Notes under the pieces: model-generated
What the model was told of the DNA's origin: nothing
Seen by the model: only the letters and a program-made list of their open reading frames with translations
Database searches by the model: none
In this document: piece by piece, positions 8,933 to 17,630 of the stretch
Layout: every line of letters begins with the position of its first letter
Position numbering within the stretch: position 1 is the first letter of the stretch
Made by a program: the position numbers and the translations under genes
Origin: Vibrio sinaloensis
Lineage (GTDB): Bacteria; Pseudomonadota; Gammaproteobacteria; Enterobacterales; Vibrionaceae
Direction: 5' to 3'
DNA: 64,000 bases
Assembly: GCF_000808535.1 (NCBI RefSeq)
Contig: NZ_JWLV01000048.1
Span: 124,001 to 188,000, forward strand

Positions 8933-11299
8933 ATGACCAAGAAAAACACCACCACGATCAGCAAAGCGAAAACGACCAAAAAGCCCGCTCGCAAGCGTGC
9001 CAGTACGACAAAAAAACGCACGCCAAAAGCCAAAGCTCAGCGAACATGGTTGAAAACCTTGTGGGGAATCAGTTGGAAGTTGGGGCTAGCAGGATTGGCC
9101 GTTTTACTGTTTGTCGGCATCTATTTAGATAGTGTGGTCAAACAGCGTTTTGAGGGGCAATTGTTTGACTTACCGACAGTGGTTTACGCGCGTATTTTAC
9201 ACTTAACACCCGGAGACGCGATTTCCATTCAAGAAGTGCGTAATGAGTTGGATGTGCTGAATTATCGAAAAGTGCGTCAACCTCGTTATCCCGGTGAGTA
9301 CTCTTCGTCTTCGACCAAGATAGAGTTAATCCGTCGTCCGTTCGAGTTTACGGATGGACCAGAGCCAGATCGTCATGTGATGCTGCATTTCAATCAAGGC
9401 GAGTTAACGCGTATTGAGTCTCTCGAGCAAAAAGGTGACATGGGGTACCTTCGTATTGAGCCGAAAATGCTCGGTATGCTAGAGAAAAATCATGATGAGC
9501 AACGACTGTTTTTGCGTCGTGACCAGTTCCCTGAAGTGATGGTTGATGCGCTTCTCGTGACAGAAGACCGAAACTTCTACCAACATGATGGCGTGTCACC
9601 CTTAGCGATTGCGCGGGCATTGGTGGCTAACGTAAAAGCGGGTCGTACAGTACAAGGCGGCTCGACGTTAACGCAACAGCTAGCGAAAAACATCTTCCTT
9701 TCTAGCGACCGAACCTTGTGGCGTAAAGTTCGTGAAGCCTACATTGCGCTGATTCTCGATTATCGATACAGCAAAGATCGTATTCTTGAAGCTTATTTGA
9801 ACGAAGTGTATTTAGGACAGAGCCGTGGTGAGGCCATCCACGGGTTTGGTTTGGCATCGCGTCTGTATTTTGGTCAGCCGATCCAAGAGCTTCGTATTGA
9901 CCAGCTTGCGCTGCTAGTCGGTATGGTTAAAGGACCGTCGTATTACAATCCAGTGCGCTTTCCTGAACGAGCGAAAGAACGACGCGATCTCGTCCTGCGC
10001 TTGATGATGCAGCAAGGTATCTTGAGTGCCAATCAGTTTGAAATGGCTGCGGATAGACCGCTTGATATCCAAGACAATCCACGTATCGCGAGCCGGCAGC
10101 CTGCGTATTTCCAGCAACTTAAAATCGAACTCAACCAAAAAGTCGGTGATGCGTTTCAATCGGATGTCGGTCTGAGAGTGTTTACGTCGCTCGACCCTGT
10201 GTCGCAACAAGAGTTAGAAGCCGCCATTGCCAAGAAAGTCCCCGAGCTAGGTAAAGTTGCGGGTAAATCACTGGAGGGCGCGGCGGTTGCAGTGGATCGT
10301 CATACCGGTGAAATCCGTGCGATGGTAGGTGGTAAACGGACCGGTTATGATGGATTTAACCGAGCGCTAAATGCCAGTCGACAAATCGGCTCACTGGCCA
10401 AACCGGCGGTCTACTTAACGGCCTTAGAGCAGCCAGATAAATACAATCTCGCGACCACTTTGAATGATAAACCGCTGAGCTTAAAAGGCAGCAAAGGCTC
10501 CGTTTGGTCCCCTCGCAACTACGATCGAAAATTCCGTGGCGATGTTCCACTCTACATGGCGTTGGCGAAGTCACTCAATGTGCCGACGGTTCAGTTGGGT
10601 ATGCAGCTTGGCATTCCGAGCGTCGTCGATACGCTAGAAAAACTCGGTGTGGACAGAAGCGAAGTGCGTCCGGTGCCCTCGATGTTTTTGGGCTCGTTTA
10701 CCCTAACGCCGTTCCAAGTGGCGCAGATGTATCAAACGCTGACTAACTCAGGGCGTCGCGCTGAGCTTTCGGCACTTCGCTCTGTGGTTGATCTTGATGG
10801 TCAGGTGCTATTCCAATCTCTGCCGCGATCGTCGCAAACGGTCGATCAACAAGCCGCTTGGCTCACCACCTACGCGATGAAGCGTGGAGTTTTGGAAGGC
10901 ACGGGGCGTTATCTCAATAGTCAATTTGGCTGGGCGGCTCTTGCTGGCAAAACTGGGACCAGTAACGATACTCGCGACAGTTGGTTTGTCGGTGTTGATG
11001 GTCGCGAAGTGACGACGATTTGGCTTGGTCGAGACGATAACAAGCCGACCAAACTGACAGGCTCAAGTGGCGCGTTGCGAGTGTATGCCGAATACCTGAA
11101 GCACCGCATTCCTGAGAAGCTAACACTACCTTGGCCGCAGAATGTTAGTACGGTAGGGTTCGCCAAATCTGCCCAAGGGAACTTGCAACTCGATTGTCAA
11201 AACTCGTTTAAATTGCCTATCTGGGATGCAAATGGAAAATTCAAACAACAGTGTGATGATCAACCTGCGCAATGGATAAAAAAACTATTCACATGGTAA
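8933..11299 (+). CDS. mrcB: Penicillin-binding protein 1B (bifunctional transglycosylase/transpeptidase)
   Basis: PBP1b polymerises glycan strands from lipid II and cross-links them in the periplasm. The 788-residue protein starts with a very basic cytoplasmic tail (about residues 1-38, Lys/Arg/Thr-rich). One membrane segment follows at about 46-66, then a UB2H-like region. The GT51 transglycosylase domain has catalytic Glu211 in EDRNFYQHDG and the block GGSTLTQQLAKN. The transpeptidase domain shows SLAK (nucleophile Ser487), SLN and KTGTS. No activator lipoprotein gene (LpoB/CsiV type) is nearby. Confidence 0.96.
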   Translation: MTKKNTTTISKAKTTKKPARKRASTTKKRTPKAKAQRTWLKTLWGISWKLGLAGLAVLLFVGIYLDSVVKQRFEGQLFDLPTVVYARILHLTPGDAISIQEVRNELDVLNYRKVRQPRYPGEYSSSSTKIELIRRPFEFTDGPEPDRHVMLHFNQGELTRIESLEQKGDMGYLRIEPKMLGMLEKNHDEQRLFLRRDQFPEVMVDALLVTEDRNFYQHDGVSPLAIARALVANVKAGRTVQGGSTLTQQLAKNIFLSSDRTLWRKVREAYIALILDYRYSKDRILEAYLNEVYLGQSRGEAIHGFGLASRLYFGQPIQELRIDQLALLVGMVKGPSYYNPVRFPERAKERRDLVLRLMMQQGILSANQFEMAADRPLDIQDNPRIASRQPAYFQQLKIELNQKVGDAFQSDVGLRVFTSLDPVSQQELEAAIAKKVPELGKVAGKSLEGAAVAVDRHTGEIRAMVGGKRTGYDGFNRALNASRQIGSLAKPAVYLTALEQPDKYNLATTLNDKPLSLKGSKGSVWSPRNYDRKFRGDVPLYMALAKSLNVPTVQLGMQLGIPSVVDTLEKLGVDRSEVRPVPSMFLGSFTLTPFQVAQMYQTLTNSGRRAELSALRSVVDLDGQVLFQSLPRSSQTVDQQAAWLTTYAMKRGVLEGTGRYLNSQFGWAALAGKTGTSNDTRDSWFVGVDGREVTTIWLGRDDNKPTKLTGSSGALRVYAEYLKHRIPEKLTLPWPQNVSTVGFAKSAQGNLQLDCQNSFKLPIWDANGKFKQQCDDQPAQWIKKLFTW

Positions 11300-11363
11300 T
11301 CAGTGGGTTATAAGAATAGACTCGATTAACGCTCCATCACTTCATTAGCAAAAGGATTTTAGT

Positions 11364-13658
11364 GTGAAAAAACTGGCTATGTTGTTATTGGCTGGCTTGT
11401 GGTCAGTGTCTGCTTTGGCGCAGTCCGAATATCAAGAAAGCGAACACTCAGAACCGCGCACAAAAGTCGCGGTGGTGTTGGCGGGTGGTGGAGCAAAAGG
11501 TGCTGCGCATATTGGTGTCTTAAAGGCTCTGGAAGAGATGCGAGTGCCGGTTGATTTTATTACTGGTACCAGTATGGGCGCATACGTAGGTGGTTTGTAC
11601 GCCACGGGGATGAGCGCTGATGAAATTGAAAGCTTCATCGATACGGTTGACTGGAACACTGGTTATCGCGACCGCGTGAACCGCAGTGAACGACGGGTGC
11701 GAGATAAAGAGTATGAAGACCGCTACCAACTGACCACCGATCTTGGTTTGCGTTGGGGAGAAATGCGGGCTCCGCGTGGTATTGTGCAAGGTCAGGGGAT
11801 GCTCAAGATTTTGCGCGAAACAACGGGAAACTTACCGCCTTTGGTCTCTTTTGATGATTTAGCCATTCCTTATCGCTCTGTCGCAACCGATATTATCGAG
11901 CTGGAACCGGTCATTATCGGCAATGGTTATTTGGTTGATGCCATGATGGCGAGTATGTCGGTCCCAGGAGCACTCCCTCCGTATGAAGTGAATGGTCGCA
12001 TGTTGGTCGATGGCGGAGTGACTAACAATATGCCTGTAGACGTTGCGCGTGAACTTGGCGCAGACGTTGTGATCGCGGTGGATATCAGCACCGACTACAA
12101 AGAAGAAGATGACTTCACTACTTTTCTGACTGTGGCGGATCAATTGTCCAACTATCTGGTTCGTAGCACGACCAACCGTCAAGCCGAAACCCTCACTGAC
12201 GAGGATGTGTTTTTACGACCGGATGTGGGTGACATGGAGACCACCGAGTTCGATAAAATGCCCGAAGCCTTTCGCAAAGGCTACCAAGCCGCCATGCAAA
12301 ATCGTGACCTGATTAAGCGCTACAGTTTATCTTCAGCAGACTACCAAAAATATGTGGATGACAAAGAAGATGCGCGCAGAAATCTTCGTTATGGCGATGA
12401 AATAGCCGTCGAAGATATCGTCATTAATAACAACAGTCACTACAGCAAAAAGTTATTGGAAAACCGCTTGGCATTGGAGCCTGGCAACACTTATTCAACG
12501 AAAGAGATTGAGCAAAGTGTGCAGGATTTGTATGCGCTCGATCGCTTTGAACTTGTCTCGTATCGTTATGATGAGGTAGACGGTAACGACACTCTGGTCA
12601 TTGATGTGGATGAAAAATCCTGGGGACCAAACTACGTCAACTTCCGCTTTTTCCTTGAAGATGATTTCAGTACCGACAGTCAGTACTCAATTGGTATGTC
12701 GACCAATTTTACTGATTTGAATGTGCATGGGGCTGAGCTTCGAACCAACCTTGAAATGGGTACTGACAAGATGATCGAGGGAGAGCTGTACAGCCCGTTT
12801 CTCTCTGGACAGAAGACGTTTACCACATTTAAGTTGGCCTACACCAAAGAAAAGCGCAATGCCCCTTTCACAGGGTTTGAGGACACCTCGTTAGAAGCAA
12901 CTGAAAACTATTTGCCCGTTTCTTACACCGAATGGGTAGCAGAAGCAGCCATCGGCTATCAGCAAACGCTATGGCGAGAACTAAAGTTTGGTGTCCGATA
13001 CACCGATGGTGACGGTGAGCTGTCCAGTTTACCTTTATTAGGAGATGTAGAGTTTAAGCGGTTGGGGGCATTTGCTAATTATCGAATAGACACCTTAGAC
13101 AGCTTTAGTTTGCCCACAGAAGGGATCTATTTAGATCTCAATTATCTGATATCTCGCGATAAAAGTGTTGGAACAACAGAGTTGGTGACGGATCAAAGAG
13201 TCGAAGACACATCGTATGAGATGAGTGGTGTGTTGAAGGCGGCGCACAGCTTTTCGAGACATACTTTGGTCGCAAATTTGGACATCGGTGTTGTCACCAG
13301 TAAAAACTCATCAGTACCGATTGATCCGCGAGAAATCGGCGGTTTCCTGCATTTGTCTGGTATTCCTCGTAATAGTTTGATCGGCCAAAACAAAGCCTTC
13401 GGTAGCGTGGTCTATCGATATCGATGGTTTGACAACGATTTTGGCTTGTTTACCTCACCGTTTTATATTGGCGCTTCCGCCGAATACGGTGGTGTCTGGT
13501 CGGATCCAGACTTGGACTACAATGACCTGCCTTTGTATATGGCAGGGTCTGTCTTTGCTGGTGTTGACTCACCCGTAGGACCCATTATGTTTGGTTATGG
13601 TCGAACCGAAAGAAACTATGATTCTTTCTACCTAATAATTGGCACAACATTTAAGTAA
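11364..13658 (+). CDS. Patatin-like phospholipase with outer-membrane barrel (type Vd-like)
   Basis: A 764-residue secreted protein with a signal peptide ending near ALAQ (residue 20). Residues about 33-330 form a patatin lipase domain: oxyanion loop GGGAKG (41-46), nucleophile Ser70 in GTSMG, and the catalytic Asp216 in DGG. Thus the Ser-Asp dyad is intact. It is followed by a POTRA-like region (around 375-440: IVINNNSHYSKKLLENRLALEPGNTYSTKEIEQ) and a C-terminal beta-barrel rich in alternating aromatic residues that ends in Phe-Lys. This architecture is that of PlpD-type (type Vd) autotransporters, where the barrel carries the lipase to the cell surface. The physiological substrate is not known from sequence. 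It stands alone between mrcB and acnB. Confidence 0.88.
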   Translation: MKKLAMLLLAGLWSVSALAQSEYQESEHSEPRTKVAVVLAGGGAKGAAHIGVLKALEEMRVPVDFITGTSMGAYVGGLYATGMSADEIESFIDTVDWNTGYRDRVNRSERRVRDKEYEDRYQLTTDLGLRWGEMRAPRGIVQGQGMLKILRETTGNLPPLVSFDDLAIPYRSVATDIIELEPVIIGNGYLVDAMMASMSVPGALPPYEVNGRMLVDGGVTNNMPVDVARELGADVVIAVDISTDYKEEDDFTTFLTVADQLSNYLVRSTTNRQAETLTDEDVFLRPDVGDMETTEFDKMPEAFRKGYQAAMQNRDLIKRYSLSSADYQKYVDDKEDARRNLRYGDEIAVEDIVINNNSHYSKKLLENRLALEPGNTYSTKEIEQSVQDLYALDRFELVSYRYDEVDGNDTLVIDVDEKSWGPNYVNFRFFLEDDFSTDSQYSIGMSTNFTDLNVHGAELRTNLEMGTDKMIEGELYSPFLSGQKTFTTFKLAYTKEKRNAPFTGFEDTSLEATENYLPVSYTEWVAEAAIGYQQTLWRELKFGVRYTDGDGELSSLPLLGDVEFKRLGAFANYRIDTLDSFSLPTEGIYLDLNYLISRDKSVGTTELVTDQRVEDTSYEMSGVLKAAHSFSRHTLVANLDIGVVTSKNSSVPIDPREIGGFLHLSGIPRNSLIGQNKAFGSVVYRYRWFDNDFGLFTSPFYIGASAEYGGVWSDPDLDYNDLPLYMAGSVFAGVDSPVGPIMFGYGRTERNYDSFYLIIGTTFK

Positions 13659-13956
13659 AAACGGGCTAAAGAGATGCACAATTGCGATTCTTAACTTGTG
13701 AGAATCAAAGGATTTAGTGCATAAAAATCATAAAACTTTAGTCTTAAGTTGCTATGTTGGTCAAAATGATGAGATTTTAATTTAACGTTAAATTTGCTAT
13801 TCTACCGCCCACAGTTTGGCCTCTCTGGCGCTGTTTCTCACTCAGAACTGAATGAAAAATATGGCAAGGAGAGCCAAGTTTCCAAGGATGTTCACTCCCT
13901 TATATTTTTGAATAAATAGTAATAAGAGGGAGGAACCGCAATGAGAGGAAAAAGTC
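13659..13956 (+). other. acnB upstream region
   Basis: This 298-bp stretch holds the acnB promoter area (separate entries), a 16-bp palindrome and a short overlapping ORF. No clear terminator for the patatin gene is seen; the remaining AT-rich sequence shows nothing else I can support. Confidence 0.6.
13779..13803 (+). promoter_or_regulatory. Predicted acnB promoter -10 with overlapping 16-bp palindrome
   Basis: An extended -10 TGCTATTCT (core 13798-13803) is preceded by a perfect 16-bp palindrome AATTTAACGTTAAATT (13779-13794) filling the spacer. The -35 (TTTTAA region, 13775-13780) is poor, which suggests activator dependence or operator control. I do not recognise the palindrome as a standard site. 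Confidence 0.45.
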
Positions 13957-13964
13957 GTGCTTGA
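13941..13964 (+). CDS. Possible 7-aa leader ORF overlapping the acnB start
   Basis: ATG at 13941 has a near-ideal ribosome site (GGGAGG, 7 nt spacing) and encodes MRGKSRA before a TGA at 13962-13964. It overlaps the GTG start of acnB (13957) in another frame, and the internal AGAGGAAA can serve as the acnB ribosome site. It could couple acnB translation to an upstream initiation event. Whether it is translated is unknown. Confidence 0.35.
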   Translation: MRGKSRA

Positions 13965-16545
13965 AGCCTACCGTAAACACGTCGCAGAGCGTGCTGCCGA
14001 AGGAGTTGTTCCTAAACCACTAGATGCCGAGCAAGTTGCAGGCCTTGTGGAACTTCTTAAAAATCCCCCACAAGGTGAAGAAGCGTTCATTCTTGACCTA
14101 CTTGAGAATCGCATTCCACCAGGTGTTGACGAAGCGGCTTACGTAAAAGCCGGCTTTCTGACTGCAATCACAAAAGGTGAGGTATCGTCACCACTTGTGA
14201 GCAAAGAGAAAGCAGCCGAACTCTTAGGCACAATGCAAGGTGGTTACAACATTGAGCCACTCATCGCTCTGTTGGACGATGCAGCCCTAGCGCCTATCGC
14301 TGTGAAAGCTCTATCTCACACGCTACTGATGTTTGATGCCTTCTATGACGTAGAAGAAAAAGCCAAAGCAGGTAATGAGTTTGCTCAGCAAGTCCTACAA
14401 TCTTGGGCGGACGCTGAGTGGTTTACCGCGAAAGAGAAAGTTGCCGAAAAGATCACGGTTAAAGTATTCAAGGTGACTGGTGAAACGAACACCGATGACC
14501 TATCGCCTGCACCAGATGCGTGGTCTCGCCCTGATATTCCAGTACACGCGAAAGCAATGCTGAAGATGGAGCGTGAGGGTATTACCCCAGACCAACCAGG
14601 CAGTGTTGGCCCAATTAAACAAATCGAAGAACTACAAAAAGACGGCATTCCATTGGCTTACGTTGGTGATGTTGTAGGTACAGGTTCTTCTCGTAAGTCT
14701 GCGACGAACTCAGTGCTTTGGTTTATGGGTGAAGATATCCCATTCGTACCAAACAAACGTACTGGTGGTATCTGTCTCGGCGGTAAAATTGCTCCTATCT
14801 TCTACAACACAATGGAAGATTCAGGTGCGTTACCTATTGAACTGAACGTTCAAGAGATGAACATGGGTGACGTGATCGACATCTACCCATATGAAGGTGT
14901 TGTCCGTAAAAATGGCGAAGAAATTTCTAGCTTTGAACTGAGCAAAGTACTGCTTGATGAAGTTCGTGCTGGTGGCCGTATTCCACTGATCATTGGTCGT
15001 GGTCTAACAAGCCGTGCTCGTACATCTCTTGGTTTAGGTGAAACAGACCTATTCGCTAAGCCGATTGATCCTACTGCATCTGACAAAGGTTACACGCTTG
15101 CTCAGAAAATGGTGGGTAAAGCATGTGGCGTTGAAGGCGTGCGTGCAGGTCAGTACTGTGAGCCTAAGATGACCACAGTAGGTTCTCAAGATACAACCGG
15201 TCCTATGACTCGTGATGAGCTTAAAGACCTTGCGTGTCTGGGCTTCTCCGCTGATCTTGTGATGCAGTCTTTCTGTCACACGTCTGCGTATCCAAAGCCA
15301 GTTGATGTAAACACACACCACACATTACCTGACTTCATCATGAACCGTGGCGGTGTATCGCTTCGTCCGGGCGATGGTGTAATCCACTCATGGCTAAACC
15401 GTATGCTTCTACCGGACACGGTAGGTACGGGTGGTGACTCGCATACTCGTTTCCCTCTCGGTATCTCATTCCCAGCAGGCTCTGGCTTGGTTGCGTTCGC
15501 AGCGGCGACAGGTGTGATGCCATTGGATATGCCTGAGTCAATTTTGGTGCGCTTTAAAGGTGAAATGCAGCCGGGTATCACGCTACGTGACCTTGTGCAT
15601 GCGATTCCTTACTACGCAATCCAACAAGGTCTATTGACGGTTGAGAAAGCTGGTAAGATCAACGAATTCTCTGGTCGCGTACTAGAAATCGAAGGTGTTG
15701 AGCACCTAACCGTAGAGCAAGCATTCGAGTTGTCTGATGCTTCAGCAGAGCGTTCTGCAGCCGGCTGTACAGTGAAACTGTCTCAAGAGTCTATCGAAGA
15801 ATACCTAAACTCAAACATCACTATGCTTAAGTGGATGATCTCGGAAGGTTACGGCGACCGTCGTACTATCGAGCGTCGTATCACAGCGATGGAAGAGTGG
15901 TTGGCAAACCCAGAGTTGATGGAAGCGGATGCGGATGCAGAATATGCACACATCATTGAAATCGACTTGGCAGAGATTGATCAACCGATCCTATGTGCGC
16001 CAAACGATCCAGATGACGCTCGTCTTCTGTCTGAGGTTCAAGGCACACAAATTGATGAAGTCTTCATCGGTTCTTGTATGACTAACATTGGTCACTTCCG
16101 TGCCGCGGGTAAGCTGCTAGAGCAGTGGGGTGGTTCACTCGATACACGTCTATGGGTCGCGCCACCAACGAAGATGGATCGCGATCAATTGACAGAAGAA
16201 GGTTACTACGGGATTTACGGCCGCGCTGGTGTTCGTATCGAAACTCCTGGGTGTTCGCTATGTATGGGTAACCAAGCGCGCGTGGCAGACAAAGCAACAG
16301 TAATGTCGACATCAACGCGTAACTTCCCGAACCGCTTAGGTACAGGTGCTAATGTTTATCTAGCATCTGCTGAGCTGTCAGCAGTAGGCGCAATTCTAGG
16401 TAAGATTCCAACGAAGGAAGAGTACTTGGAATACGCGAAGCAAATCGATGCAACAGCAGCAGATACATACCGCTACTTAAACTTCCACAAAATGGAACAG
16501 TACACTAAGAAAGCGGCACAAGTGATCTTCCAAGAGCCAGCATAA
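13957..16545 (+). CDS. acnB: Aconitate hydratase B (bifunctional, with 2-methylisocitrate dehydratase activity)
   Basis: AcnB interconverts citrate and isocitrate through cis-aconitate in the TCA cycle using a 4Fe-4S cluster; without the cluster, AcnB proteins can bind mRNA. The 862-residue length matches the family. The order is AcnB type: the N-terminal HEAT-like domain (LEAYRKHVAERAAEG ...), then the swivel domain (TDDLSPAPDAWSRPDIP, GDVVGTGSSRKSATN), then the catalytic domains. Cluster-ligand cysteines are in the blocks IGSCMTNIGHFRAAG and PGCSLCMGNQARV. The start is GTG, as in other AcnB genes. A strong terminator follows, so the gene is probably monocistronic. Confidence 0.96.
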   Translation: MLEAYRKHVAERAAEGVVPKPLDAEQVAGLVELLKNPPQGEEAFILDLLENRIPPGVDEAAYVKAGFLTAITKGEVSSPLVSKEKAAELLGTMQGGYNIEPLIALLDDAALAPIAVKALSHTLLMFDAFYDVEEKAKAGNEFAQQVLQSWADAEWFTAKEKVAEKITVKVFKVTGETNTDDLSPAPDAWSRPDIPVHAKAMLKMEREGITPDQPGSVGPIKQIEELQKDGIPLAYVGDVVGTGSSRKSATNSVLWFMGEDIPFVPNKRTGGICLGGKIAPIFYNTMEDSGALPIELNVQEMNMGDVIDIYPYEGVVRKNGEEISSFELSKVLLDEVRAGGRIPLIIGRGLTSRARTSLGLGETDLFAKPIDPTASDKGYTLAQKMVGKACGVEGVRAGQYCEPKMTTVGSQDTTGPMTRDELKDLACLGFSADLVMQSFCHTSAYPKPVDVNTHHTLPDFIMNRGGVSLRPGDGVIHSWLNRMLLPDTVGTGGDSHTRFPLGISFPAGSGLVAFAAATGVMPLDMPESILVRFKGEMQPGITLRDLVHAIPYYAIQQGLLTVEKAGKINEFSGRVLEIEGVEHLTVEQAFELSDASAERSAAGCTVKLSQESIEEYLNSNITMLKWMISEGYGDRRTIERRITAMEEWLANPELMEADADAEYAHIIEIDLAEIDQPILCAPNDPDDARLLSEVQGTQIDEVFIGSCMTNIGHFRAAGKLLEQWGGSLDTRLWVAPPTKMDRDQLTEEGYYGIYGRAGVRIETPGCSLCMGNQARVADKATVMSTSTRNFPNRLGTGANVYLASAELSAVGAILGKIPTKEEYLEYAKQIDATAADTYRYLNFHKMEQYTKKAAQVIFQEPA

Positions 16546-16572
16546 ATTGAGCTAGTCTTGTAAGTGATTGAT

Positions 16573-16606
16573 AAAAAGCGCTCACCTATCGGTGGGCGCT
16601 TTTTTA
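16573..16606 (+). terminator. acnB intrinsic terminator
   Basis: The stem AAGCGCTCACC / GGTGGGCGCTT with loop TATC and a T6 run lies 28 bp after the acnB stop. Confidence 0.9.
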
Positions 16607-16696
16607 TGTTGGGTTCGGTCGCGTCTCTATCGCGTCATCGTTCAGTAGTCTGTATACTGCCGCCCATTATGCAGGCTAGAAGGCAAAAGGCGTGTT

Positions 16697-17068
16697 ATGG
16701 AGTTTGAATTCATTCGTAATACATTAATGGGAGAGTATTACGTCAAGTCGAGCATGGGGCATGAAATTGTCGGGCGTTGGTTGCAAGAAGAAGTTGGCAA
16801 GGATTGGGACAAGATAGCTCAAGTTGAACAGTTAACGGACCAAGCTCGGATGGAACCGCAAAAAGAACATCTACTGCTTGGTACCGAGATCAGCGTCAAC
16901 ATTCAGGGAGACGAGGTGATCGTTCAAGAGAATGTACTGACTCATGGTGATGAGATGGAGTCGGGGAGTGAGTTCGATTTTTATGACAGCGAAAGTACAG
17001 CAAGTTGTGGGTTGGAAGACTTTGAAGCACTCATCGAACAATGGAAAGAGTTTCTAACCACAAAGTAA
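16697..17068 (+). CDS. yacL: YacL family protein (UPF0231)
   Basis: A small acidic cytoplasmic protein of 123 residues. It matches the YacL/UPF0231 family by its start MEFEFIRNTLMGEYYVKSSMGHE, its length, and its location just after acnB, which is also its position in E. coli. No membrane segment, signal peptide or catalytic motif is visible, and the family function is unknown. A ribosome site (AAGG) is present upstream, and a strong terminator follows. Confidence 0.85.
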   Translation: MEFEFIRNTLMGEYYVKSSMGHEIVGRWLQEEVGKDWDKIAQVEQLTDQARMEPQKEHLLLGTEISVNIQGDEVIVQENVLTHGDEMESGSEFDFYDSESTASCGLEDFEALIEQWKEFLTTK

Positions 17069-17113
17069 ATGCACAGCATTGGTGAGGTTTGACCACCTTG
17101 CTTTAATATTGGG

Positions 17114-17146
17114 AAAAGGGCGCACCATATCGGTGCGCCCTTTTTG
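17114..17146 (+). terminator. yacL terminator; stem also matches an NtrC site
   Basis: The 9-bp stem GGGCGCACC / GGTGCGCCC (17118-17126 with 17132-17140) carries a T5 run. The central part (17122-17136) reads GCACC-N5-GGTGC, close to the NtrC enhancer consensus, and lies about 100 bp before the predicted glnK start site. Confidence 0.88.
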
Positions 17147-17199
17147 CATTTCAGCAGCTGATTAAAGTTAAATTTCATATTAATCAATAAGTTAAAAAG

Positions 17200-17216
17200 T
17201 TGGCACATACCTTGGA
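17200..17216 (+). promoter_or_regulatory. Sigma-54 promoter of glnK-amtB
   Basis: TTGGCAC-N5-TTGGA matches the sigma-54 (RpoN) -24/-12 consensus, with the -24 GG intact and GG in place of GC at -12. Spacing is correct. Transcription would start near 17228, ahead of the glnK ATG at 17257. Confidence 0.75.
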
Positions 17217-17256
17217 TTGTATAAGACAAAAGGAAGACAGCTTCAGAGAGGATGCG

Positions 17257-17595
17257 ATGAAACTTATAAATGCGATTATCAAACCGTTCAAATTAGACGA
17301 TGTACGTGAGGCATTGGCCGATGTTGGCATCGAAGGGATGACAGTATCAGAGGTTAAAGGCTTTGGTCGTCAAAAAGGGCATACAGAGCTTTACCGAGGT
17401 GCAGAATATCAAGTGGATTTCTTACCAAAAGTAAAACTAGAGATAGCAACTCAAGCAGAGAATGTCGATCGCGTTATCGAAGCGATATCTAAAGCGGCGC
17501 ACACTGGAAAAATCGGTGATGGAAAAATCTTTGTATACGACTTGAGCCAAGCGGTACGAATTCGTACTGGCGAAATGGATGCAGAAGCGCTTTAA
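17257..17595 (+). CDS. glnK: Nitrogen regulatory protein P-II (GlnK)
   Basis: A 112-residue P-II signal protein that reads 2-oxoglutarate, ATP/ADP and uridylylation state and, in the GlnK branch, blocks the partner ammonium channel when nitrogen is plentiful. The start MKLINAIIKPFKLDDVREAL is typical. The T-loop around YRGAEY carries Tyr51, the uridylylation site, and the C-terminal block IGDGKIFVYDLSQAVRIRTGE is intact. The ATG at 17257 was chosen because the upstream in-frame TTG lies in the sigma-54 promoter. Direct pairing with amtB 35 bp downstream identifies it as the AmtB partner rather than a stand-alone GlnB. Confidence 0.94.
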   Translation: MKLINAIIKPFKLDDVREALADVGIEGMTVSEVKGFGRQKGHTELYRGAEYQVDFLPKVKLEIATQAENVDRVIEAISKAAHTGKIGDGKIFVYDLSQAVRIRTGEMDAEAL

Positions 17596-17630
17596 CAGCG
17601 ATAAGAATTCGAAGGACTGGAGACAATAAG

